This document shows, one piece after another, positions 1 through 10,673 of a stretch of DNA of 64,000 nt. Position numbers and translations under genes: made by a program. The stretch's first letter is position 1; each line of letters starts with the position of its first letter. This stretch comes from Berberis thunbergii. Lineage: Eukaryota > Streptophyta > Magnoliopsida > Ranunculales > Berberidaceae. Where the stretch lies: assembly GCA_003290165.1 (NCBI GenBank), contig QNQO01005782.1, positions 186,001 through 250,000 of the forward strand. Direction: 5' to 3'. Below the pieces are notes generated by a model, which worked only from the letters and a program-made list of their open reading frames with translations, had not been told where the DNA came from and ran no database searches.

Positions 1-167
1 AGAAGAAGAGAAATTATAGGTTCTCCCCGCCTCGGATAAAACGACCAATTCTAGATTGAGATTGAATTCTCTGGAAAAGTTGAGAGCATATCGGAAGAGG
101 CCCTTTCTTCTTTTTGAAAAGCACTGGTTTCGATACTGTTGTTTTCGATCCTCTTCATCTCCACCTT

Positions 168-735
168 TCTGCGACCCATTTTCTCTTATCTTCTCTTCAG
201 TGTTCTTCTAATTCCAGAAATTCCACACAACAAGAAGTAATGCAATGGGTTGGGTTGTTCAAACGATACCCTAAAGAATCAAGAAGAAGAAGTAATGTAA
301 TGGGTTGTTCAATCGAATCAATCGATACCCTAAAAAATCAAGAAGAAGAAGAAGTAATGTAATCGGTTGTTCAATCGAAAACCTAAAGAATCAAGAAGAA
401 GAAGAGGAAGTAATGTAATGGGTTGATTGAAGAAGAAGAATGGAATCAATCAAGAATGGATCCAACGCAACGCAAGGAAGAATTTGAAGTTTTTGCTATT
501 GAAGAACCAACTCTGAATCCAACAGGGGAGGGAGGGAGGAAGGAGTAGAGTCCACTCTTTTTCGGGTTCCTTCTTCGGTTTCTTGAAACCAATCAAACAA
601 GGGAGTGGAAGCACTTGAGCGAGCGATAGCTAGATGGATTTCAATAATAAAGGCGGCTGAGAAATTTCGAGCGCAAAACTCTGCTTTAATACTTTGGTCT
701 CCAGTCTCACTCCGCAACGGGCTAACGGCTACTTA
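168..735. repeat. Duplicated low-complexity segment, copy 1
   Basis: This GAA-rich segment matches 10165-10630 over most of its length; both contain the string TTCTTCTAATTC, a GGGTTGTTCAATC motif, and a shared block of about 150 bp near their right ends. Copy 1 has an internal tandem expansion at 234-445, about 3.5 units of roughly 57 bp built on GTAATGTAATGGGTTGTTC and an (AGA)n run; copy 2 has a single unit. I recognise no protein. It may derive from the 5' region of a gene lying outside the window, but nothing here proves it. Confidence 0.6.
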
Positions 736-937
736 CAAGGCCTGCATTTAGCTAGATGTGCTTTTGGGGTTATTTAGATTTTCACAACGAAATTGATTTT
801 ATAAAGGGTATTACGGCTCCACTTGGTATAATGTAATTTACAAATTAATGCATATGCATTATCTTGCAATGCATTGCTTTAGTGGTGCTTGAGTAACTAA
901 AAAAAACTTATGCAAACTAGACAAGTGATTGTAAGTA
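736..937. other. Intergenic, paralogue of the MULE target site
   Basis: No gene is seen. Around 755-830 the sequence resembles 3960-3991 joined to about 7527-7570, so it looks like a copy of the locus without the two MULE insertions. Confidence 0.45.
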
Positions 938-1353
938 GTGTTGATGATGGTAGTAGTAATTGTTATAGGGTCATATGGTAGCGGTGATTCTGGTTGTAGT
1001 TGTGATGATGGTGATTGCAAATGTGGGTGATGATGGTGGAGATGGTGGCAATGGCGGTGGTGGTGGTGATGGCTGCAATGGCTATGGTGGTTGTGGCAGT
1101 GGTAGTAGTGAAGGTGGTGGTGGTTGAGGCGATTATACTATAATGGTAGTGGTGGTGGTGATTATGCTATGGTAGTTGTAGTGGTATTAGTAGTGGTTGT
1201 TGTGAGTATCATAAGGTAGTGGTGATCATGGAGTTGGCGGTGATGGTGGTAGTGGCTGTGGCGGTGGCAGTGGCTATGATAGTAATGGTTGTGATGGTTT
1301 TGTTATGGTGGTGGTAGCAGTGGTGGTTGCTATGGTAGTGGCAATGACAGTGG
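938..1353. repeat. GGT/GAT-rich simple-sequence array (left part)
   Basis: A degenerate trinucleotide field dominated by GGT, GAT and AGT triplets. It resumes at 3243-3530 after the solo LTR, so it was one array before that insertion. Open frames here are compositional artefacts. Confidence 0.8.
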
Positions 1354-3242
1354 TGGTGCGGATTTAACTAACATAAATAAATAGGTTAATTCAGCCCACT
1401 TGTAATAACCGCAAGTGCACGGTGTCTAACTGGTAGACAACAGCAAGTACGGGTCGATCCCACGAGGAAGGTAGATTAAATTGAATTTTAGAAATTATCT
1501 AAACTAATTTAAATGGAAAATGGGGTTACAATGTTTTTAAAACTAAACAAAAAATAAATTAAAAATAAGAAAACTAAAATAAAAGATAGTTGAAATGGGT
1601 TTTGTGAGCTTGGACTCACGAATGAGTTAGCAAAATTATTGAAATCTAAATTACTGAATTTAAAAACGAGAAGCTTTAGGGATGAGAATCCCTTGCTTAC
1701 ACCGAATATGCGATCGTTAAAATCCAATTCAACTTATATTATGTTTCTATCAAACATTAACAAATTATTTCAAACAAATACGCTCTTACCAAGTATTAAG
1801 TGTCTTTTTAGGGCACACTTAATTAAAGTTTAAGCTTAATATTTTTAGCACATGCTTTGAATATTGAAAAAGGGTAATTCTAACTACCAAACATATCAAG
1901 ATTAATTTCTCGAAATGAAAGGTGAAAACAATTTATCAAAAATTCAGAAATAAATTGTAATTAACAATTAAGCACACAATTCAGTAAAATAAATCAAAAT
2001 ACTTATACAACCCATTAGTTTGTCACAAACTCGATGTGGTGGTACTCAGCAGATCAGCAGGTGGTCCGAACACGAATTATGAGACAAATGGTCCCAAAAC
2101 GCTCTGTGGTGGTACAAAGCATAACCGAGGGTGTGAATAGCAAAAAACTGAATTTGACTCGGTCTTCTGCCTCTGCTACAGTGCTGCTACAGTACTATTA
2201 TAGTACCGCCTTCATCTCCAACATGACAACGCTGCTCGCGATGTTGTTCTTCGCTCCTCGCGAGTGTCCTCGTCCTCCAATTATCTCCAGAACCTGCAAA
2301 AGAAGAGAGAGATGCAATAAGAAACTCCCAAACAGAGATAGAGAACAGGAAGGAGACTTCATGTTTCAGTGATGGTGGTGCGCCGCGGACGAGCCTTTCT
2401 GTGGTGGTTGTTCGGTGGCGGAGAGATGGTAAGGAGGCCTGGACGAAGAGAGGACAGAGAGGAGAGGAGGACGGCCTGCCTGGCTCTATCGTGAGGCGAA
2501 ACAGAGCCGCGGTGAGGCTCTGTTTCGCGGTGGTTGTGGTGGTGTTCTCGGTCTGTTGTGGTGGTGCTCGTGTGGAGGTGGTGACGGAAGTGATGGATGA
2601 TGGACAGGGAGAGGGACATGGACGGTGATGGTGAAGATTTGACGTGAAACAAGGTTGTCACGCCCCTGTTTCATGGTGGTGGCGGTTGTGTTGTCTGGAG
2701 GTGGAAGTGGTGGTGGTGCTCGGGTGATGGTGGTGGCGAGGGGTGATTGCTGAGTGAGTGAGAGATGGATAGGTGGTGATGGTGATTGTGAATCACCTTG
2801 AGAGGAAAAGGTTTTGATATTTTGTCTAATTCTTTTTCTTCCCTTCTCTTCCTCCTTTTCTCATCCTATTATCTTCTATTTATAGAAAATTATCAAGATG
2901 AATAGGGATGAAATGAGGGAATGATTCATCAATGTGTAATTTGGAGAAGATTCTTTGGGTAGGATTGGGCTTGGCATTGGGTTTGGGTTTAGGTTAAGGA
3001 TTAAGTTTTGGGTTTAGGTTATGAATTAGGTTTCGGGTTTAGGTTTGTGACCATCTGCTTTGTACCACCGTTAGAATCGACTAATTGTCATTCCTTAACT
3101 TGTCGCATTAATATGATTTCATCGTTTACGCTCAAATTCCTACAAAGACATGAAAACGAAATAATTACTATACAATATAATACTCGAAACACTAACATGC
3201 ATAAATTAAGGGATATATTATGTAATAATTATGTGAATATCA
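1354..3242 (-). mobile_element. Solo LTR of Athila family 1
   Basis: The 1889-bp segment is homologous end to end with the LTRs at 49870-51791 and 60909-62853. They share the left end (TGRTGC...TTTAACTAAC), the tract around CAAGTGCACGG with GGTCGATCCCAC, the G-rich central part, and the right end ATTATGTGAATATCA. No internal gag-pol lies beside it and no second LTR is adjacent, so it is a solo LTR, presumably left by LTR-LTR recombination. The flanking pentamers AGTGG and CGTGA do not form a convincing target duplication. It is clearly more diverged than the other two copies. Transcription direction is inferred as minus from the complete element. Confidence 0.85.
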
Positions 3243-3530
3243 CGTGACGATAGTGAAATAGTGAGGTGGTGTTGGTTGTGGTGATTATGCTACAATATTT
3301 GTTATGGTGATCGTGATGGTGGCGCGCGACGGTAGTGATTATGGTGGTAAGAGTGAGGTGGTGTTGGTTGTGGTGATTATGCTATTATAGTTATAGTGGT
3401 GGTGGTGGTGGTGGTTGTGGTGGCAATAGTGGTTGTGGTTGTGGTGGTGGTGGTGGTGATAGTTATGGTATGGTGGTCGTGGTACTGGCGACTATGGTAG
3501 TTGTGAAGGTGGTGGCGATTCGGGTGTTTA
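3243..3530. repeat. GGT/GAT-rich simple-sequence array (right part)
   Basis: This is the continuation of the array at 938-1353. It includes runs of GGTGGTGGT near 3400-3415 and 3440-3460. The minus frame is a long run of Thr codons and is not a gene. Confidence 0.75.
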
Positions 3531-3754
3531 TTAAAAGGTTGGGAGTACTCGAAAAGATAATAAGAGTTTTGCAAAGTAATGTGGAAGATTTTGTTCCGCA
3601 AAGTTTTGCAAAATTGTATAACTAGGAAATGCAGAGGTCCTGAAATTCAAATTTCAATAATCATTTATCATAAAGTCAACCAAACACCTACTTCATGTAA
3701 CCGCCGTAAACTTTTGCATTATGCATTTTTTTACCGCATACCAAGCAAAGCCTA

Positions 3755-3965
3755 AGTATTCATCTAAACATTGAAAATTCAAAAAGATATTATTAATTCT
3801 GAAATTTTAGAATTATTAATTTATTTATTTATTTTGCATATTTTAATGTAATACTTTTGCAAATTGCAATGTTTGACTCAATATAAGGTAGGTAGGACTT
3901 TCGTCTGCCTTTGAGACAGAGATTGTAAAGGGCTATAAAAATAATAGTAAAAAAGCAACCATTTA
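3755..3965. repeat. Dispersed duplication, paralogue at 7585-7790
   Basis: The stretch beginning TTCAAAAAGATATTATTAAT and ending around GGGCTATWAAAAATAATA recurs at 7585-7790 with small differences. No coding content is seen. Confidence 0.6.
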
Positions 3966-4301
3966 GATGTGCTATTGGGGGTATTTAGATTGGAAAAATG
4001 ATATTAATTAAGGCGTACTTTTTCACAAAATTGACAATTTAGATATTATAGTTGATGTAATGGCTAATTTGTACCTATTTTTATACTTTTATGATCAATA
4101 AGAACTATTTTATTAACTCATAAAGTTTTATGACATATAAAATAGAAAACCTAATTTTATATTTTTATAACCAACAATGACTCTTTTATTAATGAATTTT
4201 ATTTATTTTATTTCTTTGGATAATATTTGTGTCAGTTTCTTTTCTTACTTCAATACTTAGGACCATTAATGCTAAAAAAAATCAACAGAGTGTGGCAATG
4301 A

Positions 4302-4871
4302 CAAGGATTGTGATTTTGTGATATTACACTAAATTTCGTTGAAATTTTCGTTTTTGGAAATTATGAAAAGAAAAAAAACGAAAAAAAATTTCGAGGGGTT
4401 TTTCGAAAAATTTTGAGATTTTTTCATAAAATTTGGAATTTGGAAACTATTTTTTTTTTTGTAAAAGTACAAAAGATAGCTACTAAAATTTACATTTTTT
4501 GAGGATTTTTCGAAACATTTTCGAAATTTTTCGTAAATTTAGAGTTTTTTTTCTTATAATTATCATTTATTCTAATTATTTATTATTTTTTAAACCACCC
4601 TCTAATTTTCTAATAAATATTTCTTCTATTTATATATTGATTTTTAAACTAACACTGAATTTCTAATATAGGTATTTGTTTTTCATTTAATTTGTTTAAT
4701 ACATTTATTTACTTGCATCTTATTTTTCACATATTTAATATATCCTAGAATTCATTATATATATTTCATTTATCCTCGAAATTTTTACCTTTTTTCTTCA
4801 CATCGAAATATTTCTCGATTTCTTAAAATTTGGAGACTGAAATCAACTCGAAAAAAAAAATACAATCCTTG
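4302..4871. mobile_element. MITE with CAAGGATTG termini
   Basis: It begins CAAGGATTGTGATTTT and ends with the inverse, ...ACAATCCTTG. The same ends border the larger element at 14916-16350, which has an 8-bp target duplication. The interior is AT-rich with repeated TTTTTCGAAA-like motifs. No clear target duplication is seen here. Confidence 0.6.
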
Positions 4872-5078
4872 TTTATAATTCTATTGGAATGTCAAATTGT
4901 AAGACAAATTAATCAAATTGATTTTATTAATTAATTAAAATCAATTTTATAACTATTATTAACTACATTAAGAAAAGTTTATCAACCTTAGCATAATAAT
5001 TTGATTAACTTGTCAATCAATGAAAACTTAAAAATTTATAATTTGTTGTTCATAATTAGAATAATTAATATCGATACC

Positions 5079-5136
5079 TACCAGCGGCATAGGGGTAGGA
5101 GGGGTTAAGGGTAAAAAAAAAAACAAAAAAAAAAAA
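5079..5136 (+). mobile_element. 5'-truncated SINE with poly(A) tail
   Basis: The sequence CAGCGGCATAGGGG followed by GGAGGGGTTAAGGG and a long A tract matches the 3' end of the SINEs at 6082-6193 and 48250-48370, in the opposite orientation. Only the 3' portion and the tail are present. Confidence 0.55.
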
Positions 5137-5367
5137 TCATTAATAAAATAGTCCTTTTTAGTCATACAAGTATAAAATTATGTTTTTTTTATTTGTTTAG
5201 AAATGATAAATGTGTCCTACAACTTTATGAGTTAATTCGAGTTAATAAAATAGTCATTGTCGATCATAAAAGTATGCACAAATTAGCGACTACATTAACT
5301 ACGATATCTAAATGGTCTATTTTGTGAATAAATAGGCCTTAAAAGTCATTTTCCGATTTAGATTTGG

Positions 5368-7120
5368 TTTTTTTTTTTTTTTAGTTTGACACTCATTATT
5401 TTATACGTATTAGAGTTTAGCCATCGTTTTTAAAACTAATTAAGTCTAACACTCATTTTCTGATAGAATCGTTAAGTTCGCTTCATTGACTGGTCAAGAC
5501 TAATTTTTGAACCATTTACCCTTGGGTTAATTGAGTCTAATTTTTTATTAACTAGTCCATTTTTTTAGACCCTAAAACCCAAAATTGCCCCTACCGGTCC
5601 TTTCTCCGTAAAACTCTTGTTATCTCTGCCAGTAGGAACCCCACCCCAAAATTTCAACCCCTAGGAACCCCACCCCCAAATTCCAACCCCATCACAATTA
5701 GCCAAAATATGCTCAAACCCATAAAAAACACACACAATTAGACAAATATACTCAAACCCATCAAAGAACTTCAACTATCAATCAAAACCCATTAAAATAG
5801 TAACAAAATCCAACATAGACCCTTTTGACTAAAAACAAAAATCCACTGATAAAATTAGTAAATAAAGATAACCTAGAAACCATAACAAATCAATATAAAT
5901 AGATAAACAACATGCAGAGCATCAAATTAAGATATGAGATCGGATTTCAGAGAGTTTACATCATCACCAAGCTAAAGAAGGTTTAGAGAAAGCTCAAATA
6001 GTGAGAAAGTGGTTGAGTGAAAAGGTTCGAGCAACTGGGTTTCGCATTCAAATTGAAAACTATTCAACTATCACAATGATTTTTTTTTTATCCCTTAACC
6101 CCTCCCACGTCATATGCTACTGGCAGGGTTCGACATTTGGACCTGTGATTCCATCCGCTATAGGCCTACCGCTGAGCTATTACCCCATTGGCCTCACAAT
6201 GATTCCTTAAATGATGAATCACTATGTTTTCTTTTCTCCACATATGGTACTTGAAATCGCTTAAATAACCCCCTCTCATCTGGTCTCATCTCTCCAAGCA
6301 ATTTCTAGTGCTCTCCATTTTGTTGTTCGAGTTGACCTGTTCTTTTGCAACACTATTTTATATGCACCAAGAAAATTTTGTTTTTCCACGCACACTCAGC
6401 AAATCAAGTTTACATTTTTTCAAAGTACTGAGTACTCTCACTTTTTGACCTCATTTCATTAGGCGTAATCTCATTGTTAATGCATATCTTTTCTTGCGCC
6501 CGCAGATCTCTCTGTCTCCTCGCAAGAAAAAATCCCTAAGATTTCTTCCTCCACCTTGCAAATCTCTTTGTCTCACACACGGGAGTTGTGGTTAGGAGAT
6601 GAAGGCGCAGAATGGAGAGGGGAATAATCAGAGAGGATGAAAGCAAAGAAGATGGGTAACTCTTTGAGTTTCTAATTTATCAGACCTTAACCTTTGAGAC
6701 TTCAGTTGGAAAACCCAAATCACCGTTACCGGGTGTCCCTATCTTGCAATTGGCAGTGCTCATGGAGAAAAAACAAACATTTAGTAAAAGGAACATGGCA
6801 ACTAAAGCTGCAAAAATTTTGGACTCAATTTCTTGATGATTCTGCTTAAGAGCTGCAGGGAGAAAAAAAGAGGGGTTGAGGGAATTTTAGGTTTTAGGGT
6901 AAAAAAATTAGACCTAATTATCCAAAAATTAGACTCGATTAATTAAAAAATAAACTCAATATATTCAAGGTGAGGGCAAAATGGTCCAAAAATTAGTTTT
7001 GACTAGTCAATGACGTGACTTAACGGTTCCTTCAGAAAGCGAGTATTAAATTCAATTAGTTTCCAAAACGAGGGTCAAACTCTAATAGGTACAAACTAAT
7101 TATTGTCGAACTCAAAAAAC
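5368..7120. mobile_element. MULE-type element B with long TIRs, non-autonomous
   Basis: About 220 bp at the left, 5383-5600 (tracts TTTGACACTCATTATT, GTTAAGTTCGCTTCATTGAC, ACCCTAAAACCC), is repeated inverted at about 6880-7113. Flanking repeats TTTAGATTTGG (5357-5367) and TTTAGATTTTGG (7121-7132) fit a 9-11 bp MULE target duplication with one later indel. The interior, about 1.3 kb, shows no transposase. A GC-richer stretch near 6480-6660 could be captured gene sequence but I do not recognise it. A SINE is nested at 6082-6193. Confidence 0.75.
6082..6193 (-). mobile_element. tRNA-derived SINE
   Basis: Read on the minus strand it holds an A-box-like TAGCTCAGCGGTAGG and a B-box-like GTCGAACCC, then GGGAGGGGTTAAGGG and an A tail (T run on +). 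It is bounded by an 11-bp direct repeat TCACAATGATT at 6071-6081 and 6194-6204, as expected for retroposition. The same family is at 48250-48370. Confidence 0.8.
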
Positions 7121-7132
7121 TTTAGATTTTGG

Positions 7133-8337
7133 TCCCTAGTTAATAAGTAAAACTAGGGTTTGGTCCCAAGTGAATATTGAACTTGGTATTGGTCCTAATT
7201 CTGTTAGTTGACTGGTGTTAATAGGGATGGCAACAAGGTAGATGGGGCGGATTTTGCCATCCCCGCCAAGAAAAAATTATCCCCACCCACTCCATTTATA
7301 CCCCATGGGATTCTAACGGGTTGGAGATCCCCATTCCCCAAAAGACCGCCGGATGGGGTTTAAATTAGAGGACCATTCTGGCAACAACTAACTGGTCGCC
7401 TGCCCGCCCATTATGGCAAAGGCATGTCCATTTTGTTGACCCAATGAGGGCCATAGAAAATTTCAAGTGTCTAGGCTAGTTTTGATTTTTGATTTTTTTT
7501 TAATAAATTCAATTAACTTTGCGACAAATCATTTTCACAATGAAATTGATTTTACAAACGATATTATTTTAATTATAAGCATTCCTCTAAACAATGAAAG
7601 TTCAAAAAGATATTATTAATTATGAAATTTTAGAATTAATCATTTTTTTGCATATTTTAATGTAATACTTTTGCAAATTGCAATGTTTGTGTGTGCAAAT
7701 TACTTAATATAAGGCATGTAGGACTTACGTTTTCCTTTGAGACAAAGATTGTAAAAGGGCTATTAAAAAATAATAACCCTATAAAAATGAATTTCATCAT
7801 GATAAACGATCTTTTGCAAAGTTTGTTGATTTTAAAAAAAAAAAAAAATAAAGAAATAAAAATACTATAAAATCGTTTGGACTTGGGTAGCCTGTGTTAA
7901 GGAACTAGTCTTAGAATTTAATATCACCAATAAGGACATATAAGTCTTCAAAGTATGGATGTGCCTCGCATGTACCTACTTAACGGATAAATGACAATTA
8001 AAGCCAGTTAACTAAAGAATTTGGGGCCAAAACGAAGTTCAGTAGTCACTTGAGATCGGACTCTAGTTTCAACTATTAACAAGGACCAACATCTAAATAG
8101 CCCCTTGCATATTCGTATCTACGGTTGACTGTCTACCTACCCACTCAATCTCACCCTCACTTTCTTTAGCCTATTGTCATCAATGTTTTCTACCTTCATA
8201 TCGCTCATCCAACTATTTTCAATGTTTTCTACCTTCATCTCGCTCATCCAACTGTTTTCAATGTGTTACCAATTGATTGATCTTGTTTGACCGATATGGT
8301 TAGCACTTGTATGTTTTTCAAGGCAGAAATTCTAAAT
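7133..8337. other. Intergenic transposon remnants
   Basis: No gene is seen. At about 7221 TAGGGATGGCAACAAGG resembles hAT-type termini, but I could not place the other end. 7585-7790 duplicates 3755-3965. 8105-8160 is a paralogue of the empty target of the central Athila element. 8178-8270 is a 42-bp unit repeated twice. Confidence 0.5.
8178..8270. repeat. Tandem repeat, about 42 bp x 2
   Basis: The unit TCAATGTTTTCTACCTTCAT followed by CTCGCTCATCCAAC occurs twice with few differences, and a third partial copy begins at the end. Confidence 0.75.
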
Positions 8338-8492
8338 GGCCTGGGTTTCCAGCCTGGGTTGACTGTCTGGGGGGTGAATTTACATTATTGCCCCCCCTCT
8401 TTAACAATCTTTTTGAAAAAAGTGTTTAAAAAGGAGGGGGCAAAAGTGTAAATTCACCCCCAGACAGTCAACCCAGGCTGGAAACCCAGGCC
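8338..8492. mobile_element. Palindromic MITE
   Basis: A 155-bp near-perfect inverted repeat. The left arm starts GGCCTGGGTTTCCAGCCTGG and the right arm ends with its exact inverse. Arms of about 58 bp pair with one indel and a few mismatches around a short AT-rich loop (about 8400-8440). It would form a strong hairpin, as foldback MITEs do. No coding capacity or clear target duplication is visible, so the superfamily is unresolved. Confidence 0.75.
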
Positions 8493-10044
8493 AGCTAGAA
8501 TTACTCTTTTCAAGGTAAAGGGGACTCTCTATGGTAGGGAAAAAACATGTGTCTAATATGTGTTTAACTCAACTCTGTCTTCCATGGTTCTCATGCATTA
8601 TAATTACAGGTTTGGATGATAAAAAAACCTGCATATCATGAAATGACTAACTTTCACACCTTTCTTATGATAACAATAAAACTATAAGTACAAAGTTCAA
8701 AATTTGGTAAAAAGTATATATTGAGGTGATTGCTAGTAGGACCCATAACTTAGATTAGAGCCACCACCCATTATAATGACTTTGGTCGAATATGCATTGA
8801 TAAGTAAAAAAAAATATATTTTCAAAAGCTACTCATCATCTTACTTGTATATTTTCAAGTCTTCTTCCCAAATCAGATTTAGCACCTCAAGAGGGGTCTA
8901 GTGTCACATTTCTTGTTTATTTTGGTTCTAGGAGCCCTTTCAAGAATGATACATAAAGTTGAATCCTTAGCCCTAATTTCAGGACTCAAGCCTAACCCTA
9001 GCTCTCCATCCATGACCCACTTTATGTCTGTTGATAATCTTACAGGTTTTGGTAAAAAATAAAATGGACTAGTGTTGTAATGTTAAAAACTAGTATATTA
9101 CTGGTGTCGTTGGCACTTCAAATACATTTTTGTGCTGCTAAATATCATGCACTGAACACTCTCACCACTATCCCCATCATGGCCTCAATCAGTTCCATAA
9201 AAAACTAAAATTAAAATCATATTTTAGAATGCAATTTTTTTTAGGTGCAAGCCTAGTTTATGGTTAAAATCCTAATTTTTTAGAGTCAAGCTCGGTTAAA
9301 ATTAAAATCGATTGAATATTCGGGTATTTGTTTGAATGTTCATTAAAATGCTCATTTGTTTATTGAAAAATATTATACTTTGAAATTAAAATATTAATAA
9401 TACTTGCCTATTTTAATAATAAAATACATATTTTGAAAATTTAAAAATTAGTATTGATCATTGGTTTTGTTGGAAAGATCTTCAAAATTGAATTTCAACA
9501 ATACCAAGTTTAACAAAATCCGACAACTATGTAGATAGTTATCATAATTTTCATTTAAAAAATGATAACAATATACTTTCTCTCTCCGCCACATGTATAT
9601 TTTACCAACTTTTTTCACAAAATTTTCATATTATTTGCCCTTCTACATGTTTTATATTTACAAAAATATCGTCATTGAAAATGAATCTCAACCCTCAACA
9701 TATTTCCCAACTTTCACTCTTAACTTTTATCTCCAATCCTTATTATTTGACTTTGTCCTAGTCAGCAGTGAATAGTAAAACACCACTCTGATTTGTAATA
9801 TAGATTTCTTGAAAATAAATTATGATGCTTCTCGCCAAGAGGTCAAATATCATTAATCTTCTCTTTATTGTAGTCATAATTTCATCCTAGGCATAGGAAA
9901 TTTTGAGAAAAGATTACTAGGGCTTAAGTTGTTTTCAATTCAAATTAGAAATACTTTGGAGCCCTCTTGATGACCTGTAGAAACAAACCTAGGGATATCT
10001 TACATATCCTTAATACAATCAATCAAAAACTCTAGTATTTCTTA
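8493..10044. other. Intergenic, nothing recognised
   Basis: AT-rich sequence with stops in all frames. I see no gene, RNA or repeat that I can support. Confidence 0.5.
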
Positions 10045-10158
10045 TGTTAGGAGGTGGATTGGTAAAACAATAAAGTATGTTCTTTCAGGAAGAAAATGGG
10101 TCATTTCCAATGGTACTACTCGTGACCTTTGGGAAGAGAAATGGGTGGATGACTAATT
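10045..10158 (+). pseudogene. LINE reverse-transcriptase C-terminal fragment
   Basis: One frame of about 35 codons, beginning near RRWIGKTIKYVLSGRKWV and continuing ISNGTTRDLWEEKWVDD before a stop, resembles the region after the RT domain of plant LINEs (pattern 'GRKWVVGNG...LW...KW'). No other LINE domain is nearby. The call rests on this short match only. Confidence 0.4.
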
Positions 10159-10164
10159 CAAGAA

Positions 10165-10630
10165 ATTCCAACGCATTTTCTCTTTTCTTATCTTCAATGT
10201 TCTTCTAATTCAAGAAATTACATGCAAGAAAAGTAATGGGTTGTTCAATCAATTGATACCTAAAGAATCAGAAACAGACAAGTTGAAGAAGAATAAGGAA
10301 TAAGAGAGTAGTTACCTTGTTGAAGAAAGAAGGAATCAAGAATGGATCCAATGTAACACAACCAAGAATTTGAAGTTTTTATTCTTCAAGAACCAACCAA
10401 CTTTCAATCCAACAGTGGAGAGAGGATTAGACTCTTTCTAGGGTTTGTTTGGTGAATTCATGCGTTATACTAGACAGGAAAATGGTAATCGAGCAAGCGA
10501 GATAGCTAGTTGGATTTCAAGAACACTAATAAGGCAGCAACCAAATTTCGAATGCAAAACGCGCTATGCACTTTAATTTGTTGGTCTCTACTCTCCACTT
10601 TCACTCGCTAATGGCTAGGGGCATTTTATA
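10165..10630. repeat. Duplicated low-complexity segment, copy 2
   Basis: Paralogue of 168-735 with a single copy of the unit that is tandemly repeated there. It immediately precedes the target site of the central Athila element. Confidence 0.6.
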
Positions 10631-10668
10631 CAGTATGTTTTATTTTTCTTTCATTTGTGTTGCATATT

Positions 10669-10673
10669 GGTAT
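10669..10673. repeat. Target-site duplication GGTAT, left
   Basis: It matches GGTAT at 40664-40668. Joining the outer flanks reproduces the order seen in the paralogous unoccupied site at 8105-8160 (GCATATT-GTAT-CTAC ... CCCACTCAA). Confidence 0.75.

Larger units (their letters stand above)
3992..5355. mobile_element. MULE-type element A with long TIRs, non-autonomous
   Basis: The left arm, about 3992-4198, reads as the inverse of about 5137-5355, giving imperfect terminal inverted repeats of some 210 bp. Shared tracts include the reverse-complemented versions of GACAATTTAGATAT and ACTTTTATGATC. A 9-bp direct repeat, ATTTAGATT, flanks it at 3983-3991 and 5356-5364. Long TIRs with a 9-bp target duplication are the hallmark of Mutator-like elements. 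No transposase is visible. The interior carries a MITE (4302-4871) and a SINE remnant (5079-5136). Confidence 0.75.

Noticed and set aside
2359..2674. His/Pro/Arg-rich frames on both strands
   Set aside because: They lie in the G-rich part of a solo LTR and are not conserved in the other two LTR copies as the same proteins.
2960..3050. GGGTTTAGG-like tracts that look telomeric
   Set aside because: They are irregular, sit inside an LTR and recur in the other LTR copies (51528-51605, 62578-62655).
3377..3601. Thr/His-rich frame on the minus strand
   Set aside because: It is the translation of a GGT-type simple repeat, not a protein gene.
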